Source: CAZFDT01 sp964518335 (GTDB taxonomy: Bacteria > Planctomycetota > Phycisphaerae > Phycisphaerales > Phycisphaeraceae). Taken from it: a stretch of DNA of 64,000 nt. The notes beneath the pieces were generated by a model, which saw only the letters and a list, made by a program, of their open reading frames with translations, was not told the DNA's origin and searched no databases. How positions within the stretch are numbered: the first letter of the stretch is position 1; every line of letters starts with the position of its first letter. The position numbers and the translations under genes are program-made. Of this stretch, positions 1-9,114 are shown one piece after another. Location: positions 10,836 to 74,835 of the forward strand of contig CAZFDT010000020.1 in the NCBI GenBank assembly GCA_964518335.1. The letters run 5' to 3'.

Positions 1-586
<586 letters not shown>

Positions 587-607
587 ACCAGCACCGCGAC
601 GGCTGAC

Positions 608-3595
608 TCAGCCCAGTTGTCCAAGCTGCGCCTGCAGCGCGCCGAGCTCTTTCTGCGCTGCGGCGAGTTGGTCGCGCGTCTGCTGCACCAGGTGGGCCGG
701 GGCGCGGTCCGTGTATCCCTTGTTGTGGAGCCGGCCCTCCAGCGCGGCGATGCTCTTGTTCGTCGCGACAATCTGCTTGCTCAGACGCTGGCGCTCCGCC
801 GCCACATCGAGCTGACGGTGCAGGTACACCTCGCCCAGCGGCCGCACGACCACTGCAGCGTTCCCCGGCTTGGTCACGCCCGGCCCGATGTCGGCGATCG
901 TCACGTTCGCCAGACGCTCGATCAGCAGCGCGTCGGCTTTGATGCGATTGGCGACCGCCGCGTCGATCTTCACCGACACATCCACCGTCTCCCGCGGCGG
1001 GGTCTGCGTCTGCGTCCGCACCTCGCGGATCATCGTCACCACCGTCTGCAGCCGACTGAACTCGTCCTCGACCTTCGGATCGATCTGCGCGGGATCACCC
1101 TGGGGCCACGCGGCCTTGGCCAGTAATCCGCTGTCAGGTTGTACGGCTTCCCACAGCGCCTCGGTGACAAACGGCATCACGGGATGCAATAGCCGCAGAA
1201 TCACGCTCAGCACCTCGCGCAGCACCGCCTGCTGCTGTGGACTCTCCTTGATCGTCGGCTTGATCGCTTCGAGATACCAGTCGCAGAAGTCGTTCCACAC
1301 GAACTGATAGAGGCGGTTGGCGTAGTTGTGGAAGTCGTACTCGCGCAGGGCGGCGGTGGCGTCGTCAATCGCGCGAGCGGTGCAGGACAATATCCAGCGA
1401 TCCTGTAAAGCCGCGACCATTGGTCGCGCCGAATCATCCCGTGCGTCCGATGCGCGATCCATTCCGGGGGTGGTCGCGGCTTTACACGGCAGATTCGACA
1501 TCGCAAACCGCACCGCGTTCCACAGCTTGTTGGCGAAGTTCCGCCCGCCGTCGAAGCGAGGCGACGTGTTGCGTCCTGTGGCCGCGTCTCTCTCGACGGG
1601 CAGGCGCACGTCCTGAGTCTGCGTGGTCATCTGGGCGAGCGTGAACCGCATCGCGTCTGCCCCGTGCGAGTGGATGATGTCGATCGGGTCCACCCCGTTG
1701 CCCAGCGACTTGGACATCTTGCGGCCTTCGCCGTCCTGGATCATCGCGTGGATGAACACGTCCGTGAACGGCAGGCACCCCCGGAAGTAGATGTTGAACA
1801 TCACCATGCGCGACACCCACAGCGTGATGATCTCGCGTGCGGTACAAAGCACCGATGACGGATTCCACGTCTTCAACTCCGGTGTGTCGCTTGGCCACCC
1901 CATTGTCGAGATCGGCCACAGGCCGCTGCTGAACCATGTGTCCAGCACGTCGGGGTCTTGCTGCCAGCCAGCCTGCTCTATCATCCGCACCGCGCCTGGC
2001 TCGTCGCGATCCATGCATATGTGCGTGCGAATCCAGTTTGCCTTCTCGGGATGCGCATCAACTCGCAGGATGTATCGAACGTTGTGATTCTTGAAACATT
2101 CACCAAATCGCCCCCCAATCGCATGGTCCAATGCGGCCACTTCTCGGGGATGGGGCCCTCGATTCTCGTGAGAAGGGCCAGCATCCACATTGAGCTCAAG
2201 ATCGAGGGTCCACACCGGGATGCGATGGCCCCACCAGAGTTGGCGGCTGATGCACCAGTCGCGGATGTTTTCGTTCCACACCCGGAACGTGTGGGCGTAG
2301 CGCTCGGGGACGAATCGCAATTGCCGCTCCCACTGGTCGTGGGCCAGCCCCGCATTTGCATGCGGGGCTTCAGCGCTATCGGATCTCAAGGCGCGCAGCG
2401 CTGCGCCACTGAGGCGATCATCCGTCACCTTCACGTACCACTGGTCGCTCAGGTATGGCTCGATCGGCACATGCGAGCGGTAGCTGTGGCCCACGGTGTG
2501 GCGATAGGGCTTCACGTCTTCGAGGAGTTGCTCCTGGCGGAACCACTCGACGACCGCTTTGCGGGCCTCGTAGCGGTCCATGCCCAGGAGCGTTTCGCAG
2601 AACTCATCTCGATCTGTGGCATCCCAGTCACTCCAGCCGTGCTCTTTGGAGATGGTGGCGGTAGGGCTGAACACGTTGATGATGGACAAGTTGTGGCGCT
2701 GCCCGATCTCGTAGTCGTTGGGGTCGTGGGCTGGCGTCACCTTCAGGAAGCCGGTGGCGTACTTGGCCTTGGCGTCGTCGCTGTCGGGATTGGGCAGGAC
2801 CACGTAATCGTCGTCGATGATCGGGATCACGCGGCCGACGATGGGGAGCTTCACGAACTTGCCCTTTAGCGCGGCGGCTCGCGGGTCGCGTGGGTTCACT
2901 GCAACGGCGGTGTCGCCCAGCATCGTTTCGGGGCGCGTGGTCGCCACAGTGACATGACCCGACCCGTCTTCGAGCGGGTACTTCATGTAGTAGAAGTGCC
3001 CGTCGATCTCCTCGTTCTCCACCTCGTCATCGGCCAGGGCGGTCTGCGTGACCGGGTCCCAGTTGACCAGGCGCTTGCCGCGGTAGATCAGCCCGTCCTT
3101 GAAAAGCTGGAAGAACGCCTCGCGCACGGCGCGGGCGCACTGCTCGTCCATCGTGAAGCGGGTGCGGTCCCAGTCGCAGGAGCAGCCCATGGCCTTGAGC
3201 TGGCCGAGGATCACCTGCTCGTACTCGTCCTTCCACGCCTGAATTTTCGCGACGAACTCGTCGCGCTCGAAGTCGGTGCGACGCTTGCCTTCCTCGGCGA
3301 GAACGCGCTTCTCGACGACGGTCTGCGTGGCGATGCCCGCGTGGTCGGTGCCGGGCATCCACAGCGTGTTGAACCCCATCATGCGGTGCCAGCGCACGAG
3401 GATGTCCTGCAGCGTGTTGTTGAGCGCGTGGCCCAGGTGCAGGGCCGCGGTGACGTTGGGCGGGGGAATGACGATGCAGAATGACGGCGCGTCACTTCCG
3501 GGGACGGCGTGAAACGCCTTGGCGGCGAGCCATTTCTCCGTGATCCGCGGCTCAATATCGGCGGGAACGTAACGCGATGGTAATTCGATAGGCAT
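608..3595 (-). CDS. valS: Valyl-tRNA synthetase
   Basis: A class I aminoacyl-tRNA synthetase of 995 residues that charges tRNA-Val in the cytoplasm. The HIGH motif reads HLGH at residues 53-56 in a PPPNVTAALHLGHAL context, and KMSKS is at 626-630. The editing domain TTRPETMLGDTAVAVNP follows the first Rossmann segment. The C-terminus is a coiled-coil arm rich in Gln, Ala and Leu, typical of bacterial ValRS. The protein is somewhat long because of low-complexity insertions near residues 405-420 and 703-731, where the DNA forms palindromes (see the repeat entries). The start ATG lies 9 bp after the ffh stop, so ffh-valS form an operon. Confidence 0.97.
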   Translation of the reverse strand: MPIELPSRYVPADIEPRITEKWLAAKAFHAVPGSDAPSFCIVIPPPNVTAALHLGHALNNTLQDILVRWHRMMGFNTLWMPGTDHAGIATQTVVEKRVLAEEGKRRTDFERDEFVAKIQAWKDEYEQVILGQLKAMGCSCDWDRTRFTMDEQCARAVREAFFQLFKDGLIYRGKRLVNWDPVTQTALADDEVENEEIDGHFYYMKYPLEDGSGHVTVATTRPETMLGDTAVAVNPRDPRAAALKGKFVKLPIVGRVIPIIDDDYVVLPNPDSDDAKAKYATGFLKVTPAHDPNDYEIGQRHNLSIINVFSPTATISKEHGWSDWDATDRDEFCETLLGMDRYEARKAVVEWFRQEQLLEDVKPYRHTVGHSYRSHVPIEPYLSDQWYVKVTDDRLSGAALRALRSDSAEAPHANAGLAHDQWERQLRFVPERYAHTFRVWNENIRDWCISRQLWWGHRIPVWTLDLELNVDAGPSHENRGPHPREVAALDHAIGGRFGECFKNHNVRYILRVDAHPEKANWIRTHICMDRDEPGAVRMIEQAGWQQDPDVLDTWFSSGLWPISTMGWPSDTPELKTWNPSSVLCTAREIITLWVSRMVMFNIYFRGCLPFTDVFIHAMIQDGEGRKMSKSLGNGVDPIDIIHSHGADAMRFTLAQMTTQTQDVRLPVERDAATGRNTSPRFDGGRNFANKLWNAVRFAMSNLPCKAATTPGMDRASDARDDSARPMVAALQDRWILSCTARAIDDATAALREYDFHNYANRLYQFVWNDFCDWYLEAIKPTIKESPQQQAVLREVLSVILRLLHPVMPFVTEALWEAVQPDSGLLAKAAWPQGDPAQIDPKVEDEFSRLQTVVTMIREVRTQTQTPPRETVDVSVKIDAAVANRIKADALLIERLANVTIADIGPGVTKPGNAAVVVRPLGEVYLHRQLDVAAERQRLSKQIVATNKSIAALEGRLHNKGYTDRAPAHLVQQTRDQLAAAQKELGALQAQLGQLG
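1404..1486. repeat. Inverted-repeat element inside valS
   Basis: A perfect 16-bp inverted repeat (arms 1404-1419 and 1471-1486; left arm TGTAAAGCCGCGACCA). An inner 8-bp arm at 1421-1428 also pairs with 1412-1419. The 83-bp element is open in the valS frame and encodes roughly residues 703-731, between the anticodon-binding domain elements, where ValRS normally has no such sequence. It looks like a palindromic element inserted in frame into a coding region. Confidence 0.7.
2346..2369. repeat. Short perfect hairpin inside valS
   Basis: A 10-bp perfect stem (AGCCCCGCAT at 2346-2355 and its complement at 2360-2369) with a 4-nt loop. It lies in an extra segment of the protein (residues 410-417) just before the conserved QWE...FVPERY block. 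Its AAGCC/GGCTT core resembles the element at 1404-1486. A weaker hairpin occurs at 2154-2179 in another variable segment of the same gene. Confidence 0.55.
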
Positions 3596-3604
3596 GGCGA
3601 TGAA

Positions 3605-5101
3605 CTAGCGGCTCTTGCGCTTGCGTTGCTTGAACTTCGGCCGGTCGCGCTGCGGGGGCACGTTGAGCTTGGGCATGCCGCGCCCGCCCAGCGCCGCCAG
3701 GTCCATGTTTCCGATGCCGCGCAGCGCCTTGACCCGCTCGATCATGCCCAGGCCCGACATCTGCTTGGTCATGGCGCTGACCATGCCGAAACTCTTGACG
3801 AGTTGCGACACGTCGTCGGTGCGCGTGCCCGACCCGCGGGCGATTCGGCGGCGGCGGCTGTTGGACAGAATGTCCACGTCCTTGCGCTCCGGGGGCGTCA
3901 TCGAGTGAATGATCGCCTCGGTGCGGTCGATCTGGTTCTCGTCGAGGTCCAGGTCCTTGAGCTGGCTGCCGATGCCTGGCAGCATGCCCAGCAGGCTCTT
4001 CATCGATCCCATGCGGCGGATCGTCTTGAGCTGCTTGAGAAAGTCGTCCATGGTCATCTTGCCCTGGGCGATCTTCTTCTGCAGTTCTTCGGCCTCTTCC
4101 TGCGAGACCTGCTCCTGGGCCTTTTCGACCAGCGACACGACGTCGCCCATGCCGAGGATGCGGCTGGCGACGCGTTCGGGGTGGAACTCCTCCAGCGCGT
4201 CGAGTTTTTCGCCCACGCCGATGTACTTGATCGGCTTGCCGGTGACGTGCTTGACCGACAGCGCCGCGCCGCCGCGGGTGTCGCTGTCGAACTTGGTGAG
4301 GATCACGCCGTCGAGCTCGAGCTGGTCGTTGAACGCCTTGGCGGAGTTGACGGCGTCCTGCCCGGTCATCGCGTCGATGACCAGATAGATCTGGTGCGGG
4401 TTCACCGCCTGGTTGACCTGGCGCAACTCGCCCATGAGCTCGTCGTTGATGTGCAGTCGGCCGGCGGTATCGAGGATGACGACATCCACGCCCGTCTGCC
4501 TGGCCTTGGTGACGGCGTTGCGGCAGACGGCCACGGCGGCGCCGACGGCCTGGCCGTACTCGCGCACCTTGTCCGGCTCGCTGTAGAAGAACACGCCCCC
4601 GGCCGGGCCGGGCATATCCGCCTGCACCTGGCCCGCCAGCGTCTGGAGCTGATCCACCGCCGCCGGTCGCTGCAGGTCCGCTGCCACCAGCATCACCTTC
4701 TTGTCACGCTTCTTGAGCAGGGCCGCCAGCTTGCCGCACGTCGTCGTCTTGCCGCTGCCCTGCAGCCCGCACATCATCACGATCGTCGGCCCGGGCGACA
4801 CCATCAGCATCCCCGACTGATCCTCCTCGCCCGGGGCGCCGGCCATCAGCCGCACCAGCTCGTCGTGGACGATCTTGATCATCTGCTGGCCGGGCCGCAC
4901 CGACTCGAGCACCTTCTGCCCAATCGCGTCCTCGAGCACCCGCCGGCAGAACGCCTCGACCACGTCGTAATGCACGTCGGCTTCGAGCAGGGCCTGGCGG
5001 ACCTGCTCCATCGCTTCCTGCACGTTGGACTGGCTGATCTTGCCCCGCCCCGACAGGCTGCGGAACACGTCGTTGAACTTGTCAGTCAGATGGCCGAACA
5101 T
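3605..5101 (-). CDS. ffh: Signal recognition particle protein Ffh/SRP54
   Basis: The SRP GTPase, which binds 4.5S RNA and signal sequences of nascent chains and delivers them to FtsY at the membrane. 498 residues: N helical bundle (about 1-90), G domain with P-loop GLQGSGKT at 112-119, DTAGR at 212-216 and the TKFDSDTRGG block, then an M domain from about 325 with the RNA-binding helix containing RRRRIARGSG. The C-terminus is Gly/Met/Lys/Arg rich, as usual. The length fits the family. It is the upstream gene of ffh-valS. Confidence 0.98.
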   Translation of the reverse strand: MFGHLTDKFNDVFRSLSGRGKISQSNVQEAMEQVRQALLEADVHYDVVEAFCRRVLEDAIGQKVLESVRPGQQMIKIVHDELVRLMAGAPGEEDQSGMLMVSPGPTIVMMCGLQGSGKTTTCGKLAALLKKRDKKVMLVAADLQRPAAVDQLQTLAGQVQADMPGPAGGVFFYSEPDKVREYGQAVGAAVAVCRNAVTKARQTGVDVVILDTAGRLHINDELMGELRQVNQAVNPHQIYLVIDAMTGQDAVNSAKAFNDQLELDGVILTKFDSDTRGGAALSVKHVTGKPIKYIGVGEKLDALEEFHPERVASRILGMGDVVSLVEKAQEQVSQEEAEELQKKIAQGKMTMDDFLKQLKTIRRMGSMKSLLGMLPGIGSQLKDLDLDENQIDRTEAIIHSMTPPERKDVDILSNSRRRRIARGSGTRTDDVSQLVKSFGMVSAMTKQMSGLGMIERVKALRGIGNMDLAALGGRGMPKLNVPPQRDRPKFKQRKRKSR

Positions 5102-5211
5102 GGCGGTAGTGTAGCGGCTGGCGAGGTCAGGCGGCGACGTGCGGGGGCGGCGCGGATTTTGCGCCAGGCCCGGCTTTCGGCTATCGTGACGGGCGACACG
5201 GGAGTTCGATC

Positions 5212-5565
5212 ATGGCCGGTTCGCCTACGACCAAGCGCAACGGGGCGGCGTTCAAGCCCGGGCAGCGGGTGGCCGTCACCCAGCAGATCGCCCAGCGCGA
5301 CGACGTGTGGACCACGCGCGTCGAGGGAACCGTCGTGCGCTTCGAGCGGAAGAAGACCGGGTCGTGGTACGCCCACGCCAAGGACGACAAGCTCTGGCTG
5401 GATCGGCTGGTGCTGTGCAAGGATGACGGGGAGATCGTGGTGTGCCATCTCGATCCGTACACACACGTGGACGTGCTGGCGGCGGCGAAGCAGGACGCGC
5501 CCGCGGCGAGCGAAGACGCTAAGCCGCAAGCGGCGGCTGAGCAAGAGGCGGGAGCAGAGTCATGA
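5212..5565 (+). CDS. Small conserved hypothetical protein
   Basis: 117 residues with no signal peptide. The N-terminal half (FKPGQRVAVTQQIA ... VEGTVVRFE) looks like a small beta-barrel of the KOW/SH3 type. The middle (GSWYAHAKDDKLWLDRLVLCKDDGEIV) is Trp/Asp rich, and the tail from about residue 90 is an Ala/Glu/Lys-rich disordered stretch. The stop overlaps the start of the next gene (ATGA-type overlap at 5562-5565), so the two are translationally coupled. I recognise the overall pattern as a planctomycete small protein, but I do not know its function. Confidence 0.8.
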   Translation: MAGSPTTKRNGAAFKPGQRVAVTQQIAQRDDVWTTRVEGTVVRFERKKTGSWYAHAKDDKLWLDRLVLCKDDGEIVVCHLDPYTHVDVLAAAKQDAPAASEDAKPQAAAEQEAGAES

Positions 5566-6440
5566 GCATGGCGATTGGCGTGACGGGTGTGATGCTGCCG
5601 GAGCTGGATTTCGACGAGCAGCTTGCGTTGTGCCGGGAGTTGGGCGTGACGCACTATTCGCTGCGGCCGCGGATCATCAGCGACGATCAGCGGGGCAAGC
5701 CCTGGGGCAACTGGGGCAACCACAAGTTCGACCTGACGCCCAAGCGGCTGCTGGCCGAGGCGGCGGAGCTGCGGCGGCGGATGACCGACGCGGGTGTGAC
5801 GCCGTTCGGCACCGTGCCCTCGTCGCTGATCACCGACCCCGACGATGTGCTGCAACTGCACTTTGACGGCGCAGCCGCCGTCGGCGCCGGCCGCGTGCGC
5901 GTCATGCCCCCGGGCTATCCCAAGGAATCCTTCGACTATCCCCAACTGCTGCAGCGCACCATCGACGGCTACGAGCGCGTCGTGCGCCTGGCCCAACGCG
6001 CGGGCGTCAAGATCGTCGTCGAAACCCACTGCCGCAGCCTCGTCACCAGTCCGGCCCTGGCGTGGAACGTCGTGCGCCACTTCGACCCGGCCCACGTCGG
6101 CGTCATCTTCGACATGGCCAACTTCGGCCGCGAAGGCGAGGTCCAGCCCCACCTGGCCGTCGCCGTCCTCCGCCCCTGGATCGACCACGTCCACATCGGC
6201 GGCATGAAACGCATCACCGACACCCGTGACGCCCACGGCTTCACCCTCATCGACAGCCGCATGTGCCCGCTGGACGAGTCCAACCTGCACGTCCCCACCT
6301 GGCTGGCCGCCCTCCACGCCGCCGCCGTCCACGTGCCGCTCATCATCGAGGACTACACCCCCGACGTGCCCGGCGCCGCCCGCTTGCGCGACTGCGTGCC
6401 CAAGCTGCGCAAGGCCCTGGCCGTGGCCACGGGGGGCTGA
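5562..6440 (+). CDS. Sugar phosphate isomerase/epimerase family TIM barrel (first copy)
   Basis: 292 residues of the AP_endonuc_2/xylose-isomerase-like TIM-barrel superfamily. Typical strand ends carry putative metal ligands: VVETHC near the middle, GVIFDMANFGREG, DHVHIGGM and a late PLIIEDYTPD. Members isomerise or epimerise keto sugars and inositol derivatives using a divalent metal; the substrate cannot be read from the sequence. It is coupled to the small upstream gene and followed 68 bp later by a second barrel of the same superfamily, suggesting a short sugar-metabolism operon. Confidence 0.85.
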   Translation: MSMAIGVTGVMLPELDFDEQLALCRELGVTHYSLRPRIISDDQRGKPWGNWGNHKFDLTPKRLLAEAAELRRRMTDAGVTPFGTVPSSLITDPDDVLQLHFDGAAAVGAGRVRVMPPGYPKESFDYPQLLQRTIDGYERVVRLAQRAGVKIVVETHCRSLVTSPALAWNVVRHFDPAHVGVIFDMANFGREGEVQPHLAVAVLRPWIDHVHIGGMKRITDTRDAHGFTLIDSRMCPLDESNLHVPTWLAALHAAAVHVPLIIEDYTPDVPGAARLRDCVPKLRKALAVATGG

Positions 6441-6508
6441 TTTCGCCGGCCGGGCGGCCATCGGCTAAAATGCACCGGCACGCCCATCCACCCCGGCGGA
6501 GAACCATC

Positions 6509-7324
6509 ATGAGACTGGGATACTGCGGCTCACTCGACGACGCGGCGGTCCTCAAGGCCGCCGGATTCGACTTCCTGGAGGTCAACGTCCAGCAGGTGCT
6601 TCAGGGCAAGCTCAGCGACGCCGACTGGCAGCGCACCGCGCCCGACCCGGACAGGTTCGTCCTGCCCGTCGAGGCCGCCAACTGCCTGGTCCCCGGCGAC
6701 ATGCCGGTCGTCGGGCCGGGGCGCGACCTCGACGCCCTGCAGCGATACATGAAGCACGTCGCCCACCGCGCCTCACGCCTCGGCATCTGGACCCTCGTCT
6801 TCGGCAGCGGTGGCGCCCGCAAGCGGCCGGACGACGTGTCGCCCCGCCTGGCCATGGACCACATCGCCGAGTTCCTCGACATCGCCGGCGACGCCTGTGC
6901 CGCCCGCCGCGTCACCCTCGTCATCGAGCACCTCAACCGCAACGAGACCAACACCGTCAACAGCCTCGCCGACGCCGCCGAATTGTGTGACCGCGTGGCC
7001 AACCCCGCCGTGCAGGTCCTCGTGGACACCTACCACTTCGGCCTCGAACGCGAGGACGAGCAGGCCGTCATCGACCTCGGCGACCGCCTCCGCCATGTCC
7101 ACATCGCCGAGCCCGTCGGACGCATCCAGCCCGGCGGCCACGGCGACACCAGCCCCGATAGCTTCGACTTCCCCGGCTTCTTCGCCGTCCTCAGCAAGAT
7201 CGGCTACGACGGCCGCGTCAGCTTCGAGGGCAAACTCACCGCACCCCTGCCCGACTGCGGCCACGCCATCGTCAGCGTCGTCCGCGACGCCTGGCAGGCC
7301 GCCCGCGAAGGCGTCGCCGGCTAA
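6509..7324 (+). CDS. Sugar phosphate isomerase/epimerase family TIM barrel (second copy)
   Basis: 271 residues. I take the ATG at 6509 (MRLGYCGS, preceded by a GGCGGAG ribosome site), not the longer open frame, because homologues begin at the first beta strand. Ligand-bearing motifs are VIEHLNRNETN, VLVDTYHFGLE, HVHIAEPVGR and a late SFEGKL. The pattern (E, then DxYH, then HxxE) fits the AP_endonuc_2 fold. It probably works with the preceding paralogue on sugar or inositol intermediates; the substrate is unknown. Confidence 0.87.
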   Translation: MRLGYCGSLDDAAVLKAAGFDFLEVNVQQVLQGKLSDADWQRTAPDPDRFVLPVEAANCLVPGDMPVVGPGRDLDALQRYMKHVAHRASRLGIWTLVFGSGGARKRPDDVSPRLAMDHIAEFLDIAGDACAARRVTLVIEHLNRNETNTVNSLADAAELCDRVANPAVQVLVDTYHFGLEREDEQAVIDLGDRLRHVHIAEPVGRIQPGGHGDTSPDSFDFPGFFAVLSKIGYDGRVSFEGKLTAPLPDCGHAIVSVVRDAWQAAREGVAG

Positions 7325-7683
7325 CCACCGCCACCGGGTTCAGCATTATTCGGAATCACTGGGTTTTCACCTTCACCACACGATGCCCCTGCCAATCCGG
7401 TAGTGGACCTCCGGCGCCATGGCGAACGTCGGACGTGATGGCCAACCATTGCATGCGGCTGTTCCCATCGCCTTGCGACCCCTGTGCCCTTCCCATTTTG
7501 CCTTTGCATTCTGCATTATGCATTTCGCCTTCCGACACCCGAACCTCGAATCCCGCCCCTCCCCCGTCCACTGCAACACTTCATTCTACCCCCGCCCCGC
7601 GCGGCGCATAGTCCTCGCCGGGGATTTTCCCACGCGTGGCCTTCGGATTGGGATGACGTGCCGCCGTCCGGGAAGGAAATCTG
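7325..7683. other. 359-bp gap without a convincing intact gene
   Basis: This gap between the isomerase and the MazF-like gene is less GC-rich in part (around 7480-7540, with repeated GCATT/GCCTT runs). The only reading frame of note is open to 7687. Its last ~20 codons (ending SDWDDVPPSGKEIW) run into the MazF start with a GTGA stop/start overlap, as an antitoxin gene would. The upstream part of that frame is Pro/Arg-rich and unlike an antitoxin. I read it as a possible remnant of a MazE-type partner, not as a gene. Confidence 0.4.
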
Positions 7684-8037
7684 GTGAGCAAGCGAGTCTA
7701 TCACCCCGAGCGCGGCGACCTGGTGCTGATGAACTTTCACCCTGCCGCGGCACGTGAGATCGTCAAGCGCCGCCCGGCCGTCATCCTCAGCCCGCTCAAG
7801 TACAACCGAGCCACCGGCTTCTGCCTCACCGCCCCCATCACCAGCGACATGACCCCCGGACCACTGTGGCTGCCCCTGCCCGACGGCCTGCTCGACCGCC
7901 CCAGCCAGATCCTCTGCGACCGCATCCGCTCGTTCGACTATCGCGAGCGATCCGTAACCTCCCTCGATCAGCGGCTTCCGCCCCAGCTGCTGAACCAGAT
8001 CGTGGATAACATCCTTGACTTGATTGACCCGGCGTGA
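7684..8037 (+). CDS. MazF/PemK-family toxin-like endoribonuclease
   Basis: 117 residues beginning with GTG and preceded by AAGGAAAT. The MazF fold motifs are present: YHPERGDLVLMNFHPA at the N-terminus, KRRPAVILSPLKYN, then APITSDMTPGP and the C-terminal QILCDRIRSFDYRER. MazF-type toxins cleave mRNA and are held inactive by a cognate antitoxin encoded just upstream. Here no intact antitoxin is visible; only a short frame tail overlaps the start by GTGA. The region is accessory and lies next to duplicated epimerase sequence. Confidence 0.87.
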   Translation: MSKRVYHPERGDLVLMNFHPAAAREIVKRRPAVILSPLKYNRATGFCLTAPITSDMTPGPLWLPLPDGLLDRPSQILCDRIRSFDYRERSVTSLDQRLPPQLLNQIVDNILDLIDPA

Positions 8038-8071
8038 CACGTGTCGCCGACGCCACCGTCCTCATGACGGC

Positions 8072-8518
8072 ATGAAGAGTCCCCTGACTCACAACACGAT
8101 CTTGACGTGCGAAGCATGTGCTGCCGTGCTCGGATCTCTGATCGTGTGCGCGTGCGAGCAAGCCGCTTTGGAACCAGACAGTCGTGAAAGCTATTTCACA
8201 CGGCCGCCTGCTGAAACCTCCGTCGCCGCCGCGCGAGCGTCCGTCAATGAGTTCATGGATATGCTGGAGAAGGGATGTACCGGTGAGTTTCTTTGCTACG
8301 TGGAAGAAAATGGCGTGGGGGCATACGTCTGGGCGCGGGTGGACACACGCCGATCAACCAGGCAGGGTCTTTGGGGAGAGATTCTCGTCACGCCCGAGCA
8401 ATGGAAGATCATCAAGCCCGAGCAACCCATCACTGCGATGCCCAGCGCGATACTCGACTGGAAGGCGCAGTGCGATGGGGAAGAGCGCATTCACGGATAC
8501 TTCACAAGGCAACAATAG
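8072..8518 (+). CDS. Hypothetical secreted or lipoprotein-like protein
   Basis: 148 residues from the ATG at 8072. The N-terminal ~30 residues contain a hydrophobic run (AAVLGSLIVCAC), with a Cys that could serve as a lipobox Cys, although the -2 residue is itself Cys and not typical. The rest is soluble, mixed alpha/beta, with no motif I recognise (VGAYVWARVDTRR and ITAMPSAILDWK are its most distinctive parts). Codon use is less GC-biased than in the flanking housekeeping genes, consistent with an accessory patch. Function unknown. Confidence 0.55.
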   Translation: MKSPLTHNTILTCEACAAVLGSLIVCACEQAALEPDSRESYFTRPPAETSVAAARASVNEFMDMLEKGCTGEFLCYVEENGVGAYVWARVDTRRSTRQGLWGEILVTPEQWKIIKPEQPITAMPSAILDWKAQCDGEERIHGYFTRQQ

Positions 8519-8548
8519 GCACGAGACTGGTTTTCGAGGAGCGACGGC

Positions 8549-8752
8549 GTGACCGAACTCAACACCAATTGGGCCGCCCTGCACGGCGATCGCTTTCGCG
8601 GGGCGGACGTGCTGGTGACGGGCGGGGCGGGGTTCATCGGGTCGCACATCGTCGAGGCGCTGGCGGCGCTGGGGCAACGCACCAGCACCGCAACGTCAAA
8701 ATGCCGCACCGCCCAACGTGAAGACGGGGGAGCGGTCGGCTCTGTGGGTTGA
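8549..8752 (+). pseudogene. Truncated 5' copy of NAD-dependent epimerase gene
   Basis: A GTG-started frame gives about 43 residues matching the N-terminus of the intact epimerase at 9423, including the Rossmann motif TGGAGFIGSHIVEALAALG. It then loses all similarity and ends 24 codons later. The DNA at 8615-8674 and 9489-9548 is identical at 59 of 60 positions. Upstream of that block the two copies are only moderately similar. It cannot encode a functional SDR enzyme. Confidence 0.85.
8615..8674 (+). repeat. Direct repeat, left copy (epimerase 5' end)
   Basis: A 60-bp block that recurs at 9489-9548 with a single mismatch (C/T at 8647). It covers the GxxGxxG nucleotide-binding loop of the epimerase. 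The two copies bracket an 814-bp segment holding the DUF6883 and DUF4926 genes. Confidence 0.9.
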
Positions 8753-8767
8753 TGGATGAGGCGAGGC

Positions 8768-9103
8768 ATGATGCTCCCCCATGCGCAATTGGCCATTGTG
8801 GAACGCGAGAAGGTTGTCGATTATCTGTTGGAGGCGGCTCATCCGGATAATGGCGGCAAGGCGGCGTTCTTTTCTGCGATGGGGTTTACGCGTCGAGAGT
8901 GGCATATCCTCGCCGAGGCGTTGCGGCGGCACGCGCTCAATACGGTGGTGACGCGTGAGCTAGAATCGGTGCATGGCTGCAAGTATGTCCTGGAAGGCCC
9001 GATGGACACGCCTTGTGGCAAAGCGCCTCGGATTCGGTCAGTCTGGATTATCGACCAGGGTTCACCGACGCCCCGGCTGGTGACGGCGTATCCTTACGAG
9101 TGA
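8768..9103 (+). CDS. DUF6883-like protein, candidate half of a two-gene module
   Basis: About 111 residues; starts are possible at 8756, 8768 or 8771. I prefer 8768/8771 because the family begins with a MLP-type start and there is a GAGG just upstream. The pattern MLPHAQLAIVEREKVVDYLL, then a KAAFFSAMGF segment and a C-terminal RSVWIIDQGSPTPRLVTAYP matches the DUF6883 family as I know it. Members are usually found next to DUF4926 proteins, as here, in accessory regions. A toxin-antitoxin-like role has been suspected from this pairing, but I cannot demonstrate it. Confidence 0.75.
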   Translation: MMLPHAQLAIVEREKVVDYLLEAAHPDNGGKAAFFSAMGFTRREWHILAEALRRHALNTVVTRELESVHGCKYVLEGPMDTPCGKAPRIRSVWIIDQGSPTPRLVTAYPYE

Positions 9104-9114
9104 CAGGAGCGGCC

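Noticed and set aside
3626..5866. A 746-residue plus-strand frame opposite ffh
   Set aside because: It runs antisense through all of ffh and into two other genes, with His/Leu/Arg-rich content and no domain; ffh is beyond doubt.
7484..7687. A complete antitoxin gene upstream of the MazF-like gene
   Set aside because: The frame is 67 codons, but most of it is Pro/Arg/His-rich without a DNA-binding fold; only its tail is antitoxin-like.
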